DNA of 29,923 bases from DAIOFH01 sp036745875 (GTDB lineage: Bacteria; Planctomycetota; SZUA-567), in assembly GCA_036745875.1 (NCBI GenBank), contig DAIOFH010000038.1, positions 1-29,923 on the forward strand, read 5' to 3'. A program made the translations under genes and the position numbers. The notes under the pieces are model-generated. The model was given only the letters and a program-made list of their open reading frames with translations, ran no database searches and had not been told where the DNA came from. Numbering within the stretch: the first letter of the stretch is position 1; the number at the start of each line of letters is the position of its first letter. This document shows positions 15,567 to 23,649 of this stretch, piece by piece.

Positions 15567-17092
15567 TGATTGCTCTCCGTCTTTCCCTGATCGGCGATGA
15601 TGCGGAGGATACTTTGTTCCGAGACATCCTCGCCCTGGAGTTCCGCAATCTTTTCGCGGTCCCTGAGGACGATGATGCGTTCCGAGTTCCTGACCACTTC
15701 GTCGAGTTCGGAACTGATCAGCAGGAGGGACATTCCTTCGTCCCTGAGCTTCTGGATCAATTCCTCGATTTCCGCCCTCGCGCCGACGTCGATGCCGCGG
15801 GTCGGTTCGTCCAGGATCAGGAGACGGGGGTGGATAGCCAGCCAGCGGGCGATAATGACTTTCTGCTGGTTGCCGCCCGAGAGATTTTTCACCTCCTGCT
15901 CCCTGGACGGCGTTTTTATGTTCAGGGCCTTGATGAAGGAGTCGGTGATTTCAACCGCCTTCTTTTCCGGCAGACGGTGCCACGGACCCATCTTCGCCTG
16001 CAGTGCGAGGATGATGTTTTCCTTGACGGAAAGGTCGGGGATGATACCGGATACCTTGCGGTCCTCCGTGAGCATGCCGAAACCGAAGCGCATGGCATGA
16101 GCCGGGGAGTCGAGTTTGATCTTCGCGCCGTCCACCTCGATTTCGCCGCTGTCCGCCTGGTCGACGCCGAAAAGCAGGTTCGCCGTCTCCGAACGGCCTG
16201 AGCCGAGAAGGCCGGCGAGACCGAGGATTTCCCCCTCGTTCAATTCGAAGTCGACGGGTTCTATGGAGCCTTTGCGGCCGAGGCGGCGGATGCTCGCCAG
16301 GGTCTTCCGGCCGGACTGGGTGCGGATGGTTCGTTTTTCCAGTTTTTTGACTTCTTCGATGGATTTGCCGACCATCTTGCCGATGAGATCGAGCCTCGGC
16401 AGGTCGGCGACCGGGAATTCCCCGACCAGTTCGCCGTTCCTGAGCACTGTTATGGTTTCGGAGACGCGGTAGACCTGGTCAAGGAAGTGGGTCACGAAAA
16501 TGATGCCCATCCCGTGGGCCTTGAGGTTTTCCATGATGCGGAACAGCTCGTCCGCCTCGGCCTCGTCGAGGCTGGAGGTGGGTTCGTCCAGAATCAGCAT
16601 CTTGGCGTCGATATCGAGGGCTCGCGCGATGGCGACCATCTGTTGAATCGCTATTGAACAGTCGGACAATTGCTTGTTGACGTCGATTTTTACTTTGAGG
16701 TCAAGCCTGGCGAGGGCGTTTCTGGCACGCGCCTTGACTTTCCGCCAGCTGATGATCCCCGCCGTCCTGTCTTCACGACCAAGACAGATGTTTTCGGCGA
16801 CCGACAGGTGGGGGATGAGGTTGATTTCCTGGTACACTGTGGAAATGCCGCAGAGTTCCGCCTCCCTGGGGCTTGACGGGGCGATCTGCCTGCCGTCCAG
16901 GGTGATGGTGCCGCCGTCCCCGGGATGCACACCGGTAAGGACTTTGATGAGTGTGGATTTGCCTGCGCCGTTCTCGCCGAGAAGAGCATGGATCTGGCCG
17001 CGCTTCAAGGTGAAATCGACGTTGCTGAGCGCTTTGACGCCCGGGAATATCTTGTCGATCCCGCGCATCTCCAAAAGTGTTTCCTGAGCCAT
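15560..17092 (-). CDS. ytfR: furanose ABC importer ATPase YtfR (two nucleotide-binding domains)
   Basis: A 510-residue protein with two fused ATPase domains, as in RbsA/MglA/XylG. Domain 1 has Walker A GENGAGKST (39-47), a divergent signature beginning LSDCSIAIQQ and Walker B LILDEPTSSLD. Domain 2 has a degenerate P-loop GLLGSGRSET, a canonical LSGGNQQK and LLILDEPTRGID. This asymmetry is normal for the family. It energises YtfT/YjfF on the inner membrane. GGAG seven bases before the ATG at 17092 supports the start. The last codons and the stop overlap an inverted repeat, so the C-terminal end (about ESNQQ) is partly encoded by that repeat. Confidence 0.93.
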   Translation of the reverse strand: MAQETLLEMRGIDKIFPGVKALSNVDFTLKRGQIHALLGENGAGKSTLIKVLTGVHPGDGGTITLDGRQIAPSSPREAELCGISTVYQEINLIPHLSVAENICLGREDRTAGIISWRKVKARARNALARLDLKVKIDVNKQLSDCSIAIQQMVAIARALDIDAKMLILDEPTSSLDEAEADELFRIMENLKAHGMGIIFVTHFLDQVYRVSETITVLRNGELVGEFPVADLPRLDLIGKMVGKSIEEVKKLEKRTIRTQSGRKTLASIRRLGRKGSIEPVDFELNEGEILGLAGLLGSGRSETANLLFGVDQADSGEIEVDGAKIKLDSPAHAMRFGFGMLTEDRKVSGIIPDLSVKENIILALQAKMGPWHRLPEKKAVEITDSFIKALNIKTPSREQEVKNLSGGNQQKVIIARWLAIHPRLLILDEPTRGIDVGARAEIEELIQKLRDEGMSLLLISSELDEVVRNSERIIVLRDREKIAELQGEDVSEQSILRIIADQGKTESNQQ

Positions 17093-17228
17093 GACCGGTC
17101 TCCGTATCGTTCCGGTTGGTGCGAATATAAATTATGTCTGAATATGCTGAAAATTTTGCCGTCACGGGGTGATGCCCGCAAAGCAAAATTCGCGCATTTC
17201 GCATCCACTGCCGCTTAACCGAGGTAAA

Positions 17229-17261
17229 GCGGCAGGAGCCGCGATTGGCAGCTCCTGCCAC
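17229..17261 (-). terminator. intercistronic hairpin after ytfQ
   Basis: GGCAGGAGC and GCTCCTGCC form a perfect 9-bp stem with an 11-base loop, extended by one wobble pair. No strong U tract follows. It starts 12 bases past the ytfQ stop. Such hairpins often protect the upstream binding-protein message or partly stop transcription, giving more binding protein than ATPase. Confidence 0.65.
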
Positions 17262-17273
17262 GGATTTCAGCTA

Positions 17274-18224
17274 TTAGTATTGACGCAGGGGGAGAAGGGG
17301 AGCGGCGCAGAAGTAGTCATAGGTGCCTTCGATGGAGTAGGTGATCTTGTCGACGGGCTGGCCGGCGACGAGCTTTTCGGCGAGGTCGAAGAACTGGGGG
17401 CCGAGGAGCGGGTTGCATTCGACCGTGCAGTGCATCTTGCCCTCGGCGATGGCGGCAAAGGCGTCGGCGATGGCGTCAACGCCGATGAGGATGCATTCCT
17501 TGCCCGGATCGATGCCGGCTTCTTCGAGAGCCTGGATGGCGCCGAGGACCATGTCGTCATTGTGGCCGTAGATGACTTTCTTGTTCTTGGCGTTCGCCCA
17601 GGCGGGGGACTTGATGTACGCTTCCATCACTTCCTTGCCCTTGGCGCGGGTGAAGTCGCCGGACTGGGACATGACGATGTTGATGTTGGGGTAATTGGCG
17701 ATGACGTTTTCAAAGCCTTTCTTGCGGTCGATCGCGGGGGCGGCGCCAACGGTGCCGACCAGTTCGAAGACGTCGGCGGCAGCGGCGCAGCCGAGTTCAC
17801 GAACCAGCCAGTTGCCGGCGTTTTCGCCTTCCTGGATGAAGTTGGAACCGAGGAAAGTCGCATAGAGGCTGTCATCGGAAGTATCGACGGTGCGGTCGAC
17901 GAGGATGACAGGGATGCCGGCTTCCCTGGCTTCGATGAGGACGGGTTCCCAACCTGTGTTCACGACCGGGGGAAGACCGATGACGTCGACTTCCTGCGCG
18001 ATGAAGGAACGGATCGCCTTGATCTGGTTTTCCTGCTTCTGCTGTGCGTCGGAGAAGATGAGGTTGACGCCGCGCTTTTCCGCTTCTCCCTTGATGGAGT
18101 TGGTGTTGGCGGTACGCCACATGCTTTCAGCGCCGAGCTGAGCAAAGCCTACCGTGAGCTGCCCGGCCATCGCCGAGACAGAAAACGCCAACAACGCAAC
18201 CAATGCCAGAGCTGTTCTTTTCAT
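17274..18224 (-). CDS. ytfQ: periplasmic furanose-binding protein YtfQ
   Basis: A 316-residue secreted sugar-binding protein of the RbsB-like family. A signal peptide covers about 1-21 (KRTALALVALLAF...SAMA). The mature part tracks E. coli YtfQ closely from memory: LTVGFAQLGAESMWR, QQKQENQIKAIRSFIAQ, NTGWEPVLIEAREAGIPV, the ligand-binding DRTVD, GTVGAAPAIDRKKGFE, QSGDFTRAKGKEVMEA and YGHNDDMVLGAIQALEEAG. E. coli YtfQ binds galactofuranose, so furanose sugar uptake is likely. AGGAG seven bases before the ATG fits. It is the first gene of the importer operon and lies divergent from an AraC-type regulator. Confidence 0.93.
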   Translation of the reverse strand: MKRTALALVALLAFSVSAMAGQLTVGFAQLGAESMWRTANTNSIKGEAEKRGVNLIFSDAQQKQENQIKAIRSFIAQEVDVIGLPPVVNTGWEPVLIEAREAGIPVILVDRTVDTSDDSLYATFLGSNFIQEGENAGNWLVRELGCAAAADVFELVGTVGAAPAIDRKKGFENVIANYPNINIVMSQSGDFTRAKGKEVMEAYIKSPAWANAKNKKVIYGHNDDMVLGAIQALEEAGIDPGKECILIGVDAIADAFAAIAEGKMHCTVECNPLLGPQFFDLAEKLVAGQPVDKITYSIEGTYDYFCAAPLLPLRQY

Positions 18225-18600
18225 GCCATTCTCCTAGAAAAAAGAAAAGAAAATCATTCCTCGAGCTTCCGGAATGTACAATCCGCAAATCAACCATCTG
18301 CGCGCGCGTTAAAGCGGCACAGCATGCACGATGCACAACGCGCAAGGGGCAATGGAATTTCGTATCATGCCTATACGAACCATGGCGCATTTGTTACGAT
18401 AATACGGCTAGAGAATATGATGGATGCTTTGCCGGCAATATACCCAGAACAAAAAACGAATATAAATGCGAGCGAGTGAAAAGAGAGAGAACATCAAAAG
18501 ACGAAAGCGACAAATCATCAGTGTTGACAAATGGTCCGACTGCGGTTCCCGCTGCTCCGCATTGACATGATCCGATCGGACTCCTCACGACGCAGTTTAC

Positions 18601-18629
18601 TCTATACAAGATTACGTTGACGCTTACAA
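18601..18629 (-). promoter_or_regulatory. possible ytfQ promoter
   Basis: On the minus strand TTGTAA (18629-18624) and TATAGA (18606-18601) are 17 bases apart; each matches four of six consensus bases. Its -35 nearly overlaps that of the divergent promoter. Confidence 0.35.
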
Positions 18630-18645
18630 TGGATTATATTACGAT
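18617..18645 (+). promoter_or_regulatory. possible promoter of the AraC-type regulator
   Basis: TTGACG (18617-18622) and TACGAT (18640-18645) are 17 bases apart in AT-rich DNA, 87 bp before the regulator ATG. Confidence 0.45.
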
Positions 18646-18732
18646 AAAACTAGACAATCTTGCTTTTTTAACTCATAGCGGATTCGCGTACCCCCTGGAC
18701 GATCCGTTATTGTTATTGCCAGAGTGACAGTC

Positions 18733-19572
18733 ATGGCGAAGAACACAACAGAACGGCCCACTCCCCTGGACGGCATTGACGTGCGAAGCGTCGGCGTCCG
18801 CTGGTTCCACCCCGGCGGCTTTGTGATAGACAGGCCGGCGGGAGTCCCGGAATACAGCTTCGTCCAATGGCTCACGCCCTCGCTTGTCAAAATCGGCGGC
18901 GGCGAAACACTGCAGGAACGGCCCGGCGGCTGCATTATTTACCGCCCGGGGCAAACCCAATGGTACGGCAGTGACATCTTCACCCCATTCGGAAACAACT
19001 GGATGCATTTTCTCGGGCCAGCCGTCGAAAAACTTATCAACGAGTATTCGCTGCCGGTCAACCGGCCGTTCTACCTCAAGGACGATTCGTTCATTGAACC
19101 GGCGCTGCGCCTTTTGCTCAGGGAAAGCATGTCCAAAAAACCGGGCTGGCGCGTTCTTCTCTCGATCCAAACCTGCGCCTTCTTTATTGAAATGCACCGC
19201 AGCCTGAGCATGGAAGAAGTAAAACCGCAATCCGCCCGAAGCCTGGAACTGCTGGAGAAATTTGAATCGTTCCGCGAATACCTCAAGGACCATTGCACCG
19301 AACACTGGACCCTCGGCCGCATGGCCGGTGAGCTCCATCTATCGGCGTCCAGGTTCAGCAAACTCTACCGCGACTTCTTCGACGCCAAGCCCATTGACGA
19401 CCTAATCCACATGCGGATCACCCTGGCGGAATACTACCTCAGGGCATCGCACATGCCGGTCAACTATATCGCAAACCTGTGCGGGTTTTCGGATTCGTAT
19501 TATTTTTCCCGTTTGTTCAAGGCAAAAACAGGGCAAACGGCAAGCGCATTCAGGCTGGCGGAGCGCGCGTAA
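18733..19572 (+). CDS. AraC-family transcriptional regulator
   Basis: A 279-residue regulator with an N-terminal cupin-like ligand domain (SFVQWLTPSLVKIGGGETL, then GGCIIYRPGQTQWY) and a C-terminal pair of helix-turn-helix motifs. HTH1 is WTLGRMAGELHLSASRFSKL and HTH2 is PVNYIANLCGFSDSYYFSRL, followed by the family end FKAKTGQTASAFR. Divergent placement next to the ytf importer suggests that it senses a sugar and activates ytfQRT-yjfF. E. coli ytfQ is not controlled this way as far as I recall, so this would be lineage-specific wiring. The ATG at 18733 is preferred to a GTG at 18724; neither has a strong Shine-Dalgarno sequence. Confidence 0.9.
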   Translation: MAKNTTERPTPLDGIDVRSVGVRWFHPGGFVIDRPAGVPEYSFVQWLTPSLVKIGGGETLQERPGGCIIYRPGQTQWYGSDIFTPFGNNWMHFLGPAVEKLINEYSLPVNRPFYLKDDSFIEPALRLLLRESMSKKPGWRVLLSIQTCAFFIEMHRSLSMEEVKPQSARSLELLEKFESFREYLKDHCTEHWTLGRMAGELHLSASRFSKLYRDFFDAKPIDDLIHMRITLAEYYLRASHMPVNYIANLCGFSDSYYFSRLFKAKTGQTASAFRLAERA

Positions 19573-19966
19573 TCACTCCTGCGATATACCGTTAATATCA
19601 GATGTTTTAAAAATATCAACTTCAGTATACTGCAAGAAAAGCGTTTACTTTCGGTTCAGTCGATTTTTCACCGGTTACTACGTTAAATGAGTATTTTTTT
19701 GCTTAAATGTAAATGTTTACATATTTTGACGCTGTTCATAATGTTAGTGATAACCGAACATTTGTCAATATTGTTTTTTTAAAAAAATTGATTCCATTCG
19801 TTAAATTTCATACAAATTATGGATATGCCGTGAATTCGAATCATCTATCTTGTGTTATATTTTCATGATACAAAAAAACGACCCCCGAACGACATGTATG
19901 CCGGCGGGGGTATTTTTTTTGAGTGAGTAAAATGAAAGTGTTTCTGAGTTAAAAATGCGCCTATTC
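19573..19966. other. AT-rich gene-free stretch between convergent genes
   Basis: About 390 bp hold no gene. It contains a palindrome ATGTAAA-N2-TTTACAT (19707-19722), an inverted TGTTC...GAACA and, at its right end, a bidirectional terminator (19881-19911). Confidence 0.5.
19881..19911. terminator. bidirectional terminator between the AraC-type gene and pheT
   Basis: ACCCCCG and CGGGGGT form a stem with a 17-base loop. T8 follows on the plus strand, and seven A precede it, giving a T run on the minus strand. It lies 56 bases past the pheT stop and about 310 past the regulator stop, so pheT is the main user. Confidence 0.75.
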
Positions 19967-21970
19967 CTAGCGCATATCCGACCCGGTGAAAGCCGCCAAC
20001 AGCGCAGCAGAGACATCGTCCCTGACGGCATTGGCTTCCGCATCGGTCAGCGACCGCTCGGGACTCCGCAGGACCATGGAAAAAGCCAGCGCCTTGAACC
20101 CCTGCTTCAGTCCCTTGCCGCGATAAATGCTTTCAAAGGATAGACTGTCCAGCATTTTGGCCGTTTTCCTGACAATGGCCTCCACTTCGACCCATTTCAC
20201 CGTCTCCGGCAGCGAGAGGGAAATGTCCCGCCTGATGCCGGGGAAGCGCGGGAGCGGCTGGTAGAAGCGCTCGCGCTTTTCCGCTACAGCCATTACCGTG
20301 ACGTCAATCTCAGCCACCGCGGTCGTGGAATCGAGGTCGAACCGCTTTACCTCGGCATTCGAGATAAGGCCGAATTTCGCCAGCTGCTTGCCGTCAAGTT
20401 TCAATATCCCGCCGCTGCCGGACATGAATCCCGGGTATGCATCCGTCGTCTCGACCGTGATGACGCCCTTTACGCCAATCGCCCGGCAAACACACTCCAC
20501 CGCGCCACGGACATAATCCTCGCCCCTATCGTCGACTATCCCCAGTCGGTAGGGTTCGACAGGGCCGTTGGCGGTTTTGTGATAGATCTTGGCCATTTCG
20601 AACAGCGCCACATTCTCTTCCAGGCGGTTCGTCCTCCGCACTTCCAGGAGGGAAGGAATCAGGGAGGTCCTGAGGAGCGGCCTTTCGGCATTGATGGGAT
20701 TACATACTTCATACGCCGCGGCGGAATCGAACCCGCCGCACCAGTCGGCAGGAACAAACGAATCGGTCGAACACTCGTGACAGCCAAGTCCCATCAGCAC
20801 GCGGCGGGTGTGGCGGGCCGCCTTGACTTCCCGGAGTTCGTGCGCCAGTTCGAGGGGCATGGTGACGCGGTCAGGAATCCTGTCGTACCCGGCGAGGCGG
20901 ACGACTTCCTCGATAAGGTCAGCCTCGCACTTCACGTCGCGCCGGAAGGTCGGCGCGAGGATGGTGATCTTTTCATTGTCCCTGAATGTTTCCTTCAGCC
21001 CGAGGCCGGAGAATATCTCGGATATTTCATCCGGCTCGACCCGGAAGCCGAGGATCTTTTCGCAGCGGGCGAACCGTAAACTTACTTCCACCGGATTCGC
21101 CAGATCGGGGTTGGTGTCGATGACGCCGGCAGCCAGTTCGCCGCCGGCAAGCTCCAGTATCAGGCGGGCGGCGCGGCGGGAAGCCTCTTCCGTCATCCCC
21201 GGATCGATGCCGCGCTCGTAGCGGTACGACGATTCGGAAGACATCTTGGTCTTGCGGGCCGCTTTCCTGACGTTCCTGGGCTGGAACCAGGCCGACTCGA
21301 GAAAGACATTCAACGTGGTGTTGCCAACCTCGGTATTGGTCCCGCCCTTGACGCCGGCGAGAGCCACCGCCTTTTCCGCGTCGGCGATGACCAGCATGGA
21401 CGAATCAAGCTTGCCGGATTCGCCGGTGATGGCGGCGAAGCCTTCGCCGTCCGCCGCCATGCGCAGGACAATGCGCTTTTCGGCCAACTTGTCCATGTCG
21501 AAGGCGTGCAAGGGCTGGTTCATTTCAAAACACACGAGATTGGTGATGTCGACGACATTGTTGATCGGCCGCTGGCCGATGGCGACGAGCCTGTCCTGGA
21601 GCCACTTCGGGGACGGGCCGACCTTGACATTCCTGATGACCCTGGCGGTATAGCGGGGACACGCCTCCTCGGCGCCCGGCATGACAGTGACGGAGGTCAG
21701 GGTGTTGACGTCCGGGCCGCTTTCGGTGATGGAAGTATCGGGCCGCTTGACGGACGTTTTCTCTATGGCCGCGATCTCATGGGCGACGCCAAGATGGCAG
21801 AGCCAGTCCGGGCGGTTTGTGGTGATATCCGCATCCAGGGCGAAATCGCCGTCCACGACGGGCTGGACTTCCTCGACATTGAGGCCGGCCTTGGTCAACT
21901 GTTCGGCAAGCTTCTCCGGCGTCAGGGTGGTGCCGGTCAATTCTTTAAGCCATTTGTAGGAAAGGATCAT
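19967..21970 (-). CDS. pheT: phenylalanyl-tRNA synthetase beta subunit, short form
   Basis: A 667-residue beta subunit; with PheS it charges tRNA-Phe as an alpha2beta2 enzyme. The N-terminal strand-helix MILSYKWLKELTGTTL runs to GLNVEEVQPV and then directly into ALDADITTNRPDWLCHLGVA, the B1-domain motif. The EMAP/OB tRNA-binding domain found between these parts in E. coli PheT (795 aa) is absent. The B3/B4 editing region, B5 and the C-terminal ferredoxin-like anticodon-binding domain (from RFYQPLPRFPGIRRDISLSL) are present. No frameshift is visible, so this is a genuine short form. AAAGGG before the ATG supports the start. It follows pheS by 77 bp. Confidence 0.94.
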   Translation of the reverse strand: MILSYKWLKELTGTTLTPEKLAEQLTKAGLNVEEVQPVVDGDFALDADITTNRPDWLCHLGVAHEIAAIEKTSVKRPDTSITESGPDVNTLTSVTVMPGAEEACPRYTARVIRNVKVGPSPKWLQDRLVAIGQRPINNVVDITNLVCFEMNQPLHAFDMDKLAEKRIVLRMAADGEGFAAITGESGKLDSSMLVIADAEKAVALAGVKGGTNTEVGNTTLNVFLESAWFQPRNVRKAARKTKMSSESSYRYERGIDPGMTEEASRRAARLILELAGGELAAGVIDTNPDLANPVEVSLRFARCEKILGFRVEPDEISEIFSGLGLKETFRDNEKITILAPTFRRDVKCEADLIEEVVRLAGYDRIPDRVTMPLELAHELREVKAARHTRRVLMGLGCHECSTDSFVPADWCGGFDSAAAYEVCNPINAERPLLRTSLIPSLLEVRRTNRLEENVALFEMAKIYHKTANGPVEPYRLGIVDDRGEDYVRGAVECVCRAIGVKGVITVETTDAYPGFMSGSGGILKLDGKQLAKFGLISNAEVKRFDLDSTTAVAEIDVTVMAVAEKRERFYQPLPRFPGIRRDISLSLPETVKWVEVEAIVRKTAKMLDSLSFESIYRGKGLKQGFKALAFSMVLRSPERSLTDAEANAVRDDVSAALLAAFTGSDMR

Positions 21971-21995
21971 GATGAAGCCCTTTTTGCATAGCTAA

Positions 21996-22034
21996 AGCAT
22001 TTCAGGAAATTCTGTGATAATTCTAAAAAATGCT
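21996..22034 (-). other. hairpin in the pheS-pheT gap
   Basis: AGCATTT and AAATGCT pair with a partly paired inner GAAATT/AATTC region. No U tract suited to termination follows. It occupies most of the 77-bp gap. Confidence 0.4.
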
Positions 22035-22047
22035 CCACTGTGATGAG

Positions 22048-23091
22048 CTAAAACTGCCTGAGAAAGCGCAGGTCGTTTTCACTGAACCGGCGGATGTCGT
22101 CAATGCCTAGCATGAACATGGCGCTGCGCTCAATGCCGAAGCCGAAGGCGAATCCGGTGAACAGCTCGGAATCGATGCCGACCGCGTCAAAGACGTTCGG
22201 GTGCACCATGCCGCAGCCGCCGAGTTCCACCCAACCCTGCTGCTTGCAGACCCGGCAGCCTTTGCCGCGGCAAAAAATGCAGGAGATGTCGAGTTCCGCG
22301 GAAGGCTCCGTAAAGGGGAAAAAAGAAGGCCTGAACCTGGTCTCGATGTCCGGCCCGAACATCTCCTTGGCGAACAGCGAGAGGAAGCCGCGCAAGTCGG
22401 CCATGGTGACGTTTTTGTCCACCGCCAGGCCTTCTATCTGGGAAAAGCCGTAATGGTGGGTCGCGTCGACGGAATCGGGGCGGTAGGTGCGGCCGGGGGA
22501 AACGATCCTGACCGGAGGCATGTTCTCGCCGCCGCCGTATTTCTTGACATGCTCCTCCATGACGCGTATCTGCACGGTGGAGGTCTGGCTGCGGAGGATC
22601 GCATTTTCCTCCAGGACAAAGGTGTCGGCCTGGTCGCGGACGGGATGGTCGTCAGGCATGTTGAGGGCGTCGAAATTATGGAAAACATCCTCGATCTCGG
22701 GACCCTGGCGCATGGTGAAGCCGAGTCGCTCGAAGATGCCGGTAAAACGCTCGGCCGCCTGGGACAGCGGGTGAATCGTCCCGAATTGCTGGGTCTTTCC
22801 CGGCAGGGTCGGATCGGGCAGCGGACCGGTAGGGATCACCTGCGCCGAAAGCGCTTCCTTCCTGGCGTCAAAAAGCGCCTCGATCTCCTGTTTGACCGTG
22901 TTCAAGTGCTGGCCGGTATCTTTCCTTTCCTCTGCCGGCACTTCACGGATGCGCGCCATCAGGTCCTTGAGCTGGCCCGAGCGGCCGAGGTAGGTGATCC
23001 TGGCCTGCTCCAGCTCCGGAAGCCCCGGCGCCGAGGAGATGTCGGCCTCGGCCGACTCCCTGAATTTCTTGATGTCCTCAGGTAACGACAT
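22048..23091 (-). CDS. pheS: phenylalanyl-tRNA synthetase alpha subunit
   Basis: A 347-residue class II synthetase subunit that forms phenylalanyl-adenylate. An N-terminal coiled-coil arm (about 1-90) leads into the catalytic core. Motif 2 is YRPDSVDATHHYGFSQIEGL, and motif 3 is FAFGFGIERSAMFMLGIDDI near the C-terminus. The conserved stretch CRVCKQQGWVELGGCGMVHP is also present. The frame stays open upstream to an ATG at 23223, but the extension has no Shine-Dalgarno sequence and crosses a hairpin. I use the ATG at 23091 with AAGG upstream, which gives the usual length. Transcription order is rpsT, pheS, pheT. Confidence 0.95.
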   Translation of the reverse strand: MSLPEDIKKFRESAEADISSAPGLPELEQARITYLGRSGQLKDLMARIREVPAEERKDTGQHLNTVKQEIEALFDARKEALSAQVIPTGPLPDPTLPGKTQQFGTIHPLSQAAERFTGIFERLGFTMRQGPEIEDVFHNFDALNMPDDHPVRDQADTFVLEENAILRSQTSTVQIRVMEEHVKKYGGGENMPPVRIVSPGRTYRPDSVDATHHYGFSQIEGLAVDKNVTMADLRGFLSLFAKEMFGPDIETRFRPSFFPFTEPSAELDISCIFCRGKGCRVCKQQGWVELGGCGMVHPNVFDAVGIDSELFTGFAFGFGIERSAMFMLGIDDIRRFSENDLRFLRQF

Positions 23092-23126
23092 AACCGCGCC
23101 TTTCCTTTCCTCGAGGGAAATAAAAG

Positions 23127-23162
23127 AGAGCAAGGCGCCGAGAATGCCCGGGTCCTTGCTCT
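23127..23162 (-). terminator. attenuator-like hairpin before pheS
   Basis: On the minus strand AGAGCAAGG and CCTTGCTCT form a 9-bp stem with an 18-base loop, followed by CTTTTATTTCCC, 36 bases before the pheS ATG. It may end the rpsT message or attenuate pheST. No phenylalanine-rich leader peptide was found. Confidence 0.6.
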
Positions 23163-23206
23163 TTGAGCGTTTGACAACAGCATTTCTACAGTGCCGCGAA
23201 CGGGAA

Positions 23207-23226
23207 AATATGGCAATCGCCATATT
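23207..23226 (-). other. perfect small hairpin downstream of rpsT
   Basis: AATATGGC and GCCATATT pair with a four-base loop, followed on the minus strand by TTCCCG. It may stabilise or partly end the rpsT message. Confidence 0.4.
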
Positions 23227-23281
23227 GGCGGGAGCACACTATCTCCGCCTATCCGGCCGCGTCACATTGTGAAAATATGTG

Positions 23282-23557
23282 TTATGCTTTGGCCCCGGCC
23301 AGGCGGTTGACCATCTTGGCCATGCGGGATTTGCGGCGGTTGACGGTGTTCTTGTGCAGAATACCCTTGACGCCGGCCTTATCGACGGCGCGGACCGCGT
23401 TCTTGAGTTCCGAAGTCGCGGCGGCGGCATCACCCTTGGTAACGGCGATCCTGAAGGCCTTCACGGACTTCTTGAGCTTTTCCTTGCGCACGCGGTTGCG
23501 GGCGGTGCGTTTGACGGATTGACGCATGCGTTTCTTGGCAGACTTGATGTTGGGCAT
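23282..23557 (-). CDS. rpsT: 30S ribosomal protein S20
   Basis: A 91-residue, strongly basic protein of the usual S20 length, a primary 16S rRNA binder of the small subunit. The start MPNIKSAKKRMRQSVKRTAR and the end HKNTVNRRKSRMAKMVNRL are the family hallmarks. It sits between a TPR-like membrane protein and pheST on the same strand. The downstream gap of 190 bp holds two hairpins. Confidence 0.97.
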   Translation of the reverse strand: MPNIKSAKKRMRQSVKRTARNRVRKEKLKKSVKAFRIAVTKGDAAAATSELKNAVRAVDKAGVKGILHKNTVNRRKSRMAKMVNRLAGAKA

Positions 23558-23649
23558 TATTGTTCTCTCTTGTCAATTTCCCTGAATCACAAACCATATG
23601 GCAATGGCAAACATATAAAGCTATTTTTTATATCGTACAAAATTCGAAA

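Larger units (their letters stand above)
18225..18732. other. divergent control region between ytfQ and the AraC-type regulator
   Basis: About 500 bp contain no gene. The best promoter-like sequences for both directions lie close together at 18601-18645. The long stretch on the ytfQ side would make a leader of about 370 nt. No clear AraC-type direct repeats were recognised. Confidence 0.5.

Noticed and set aside
19830..19845. T-loop-like TTCGAATC suggesting a tRNA
   Set aside because: No acceptor, anticodon or D stems could be built around it.
23092..23223. N-terminal extension of pheS from an ATG at 23223
   Set aside because: There is no ribosome-binding site, the extension crosses a terminator-like hairpin, and the protein from 23091 already has the usual PheS length.
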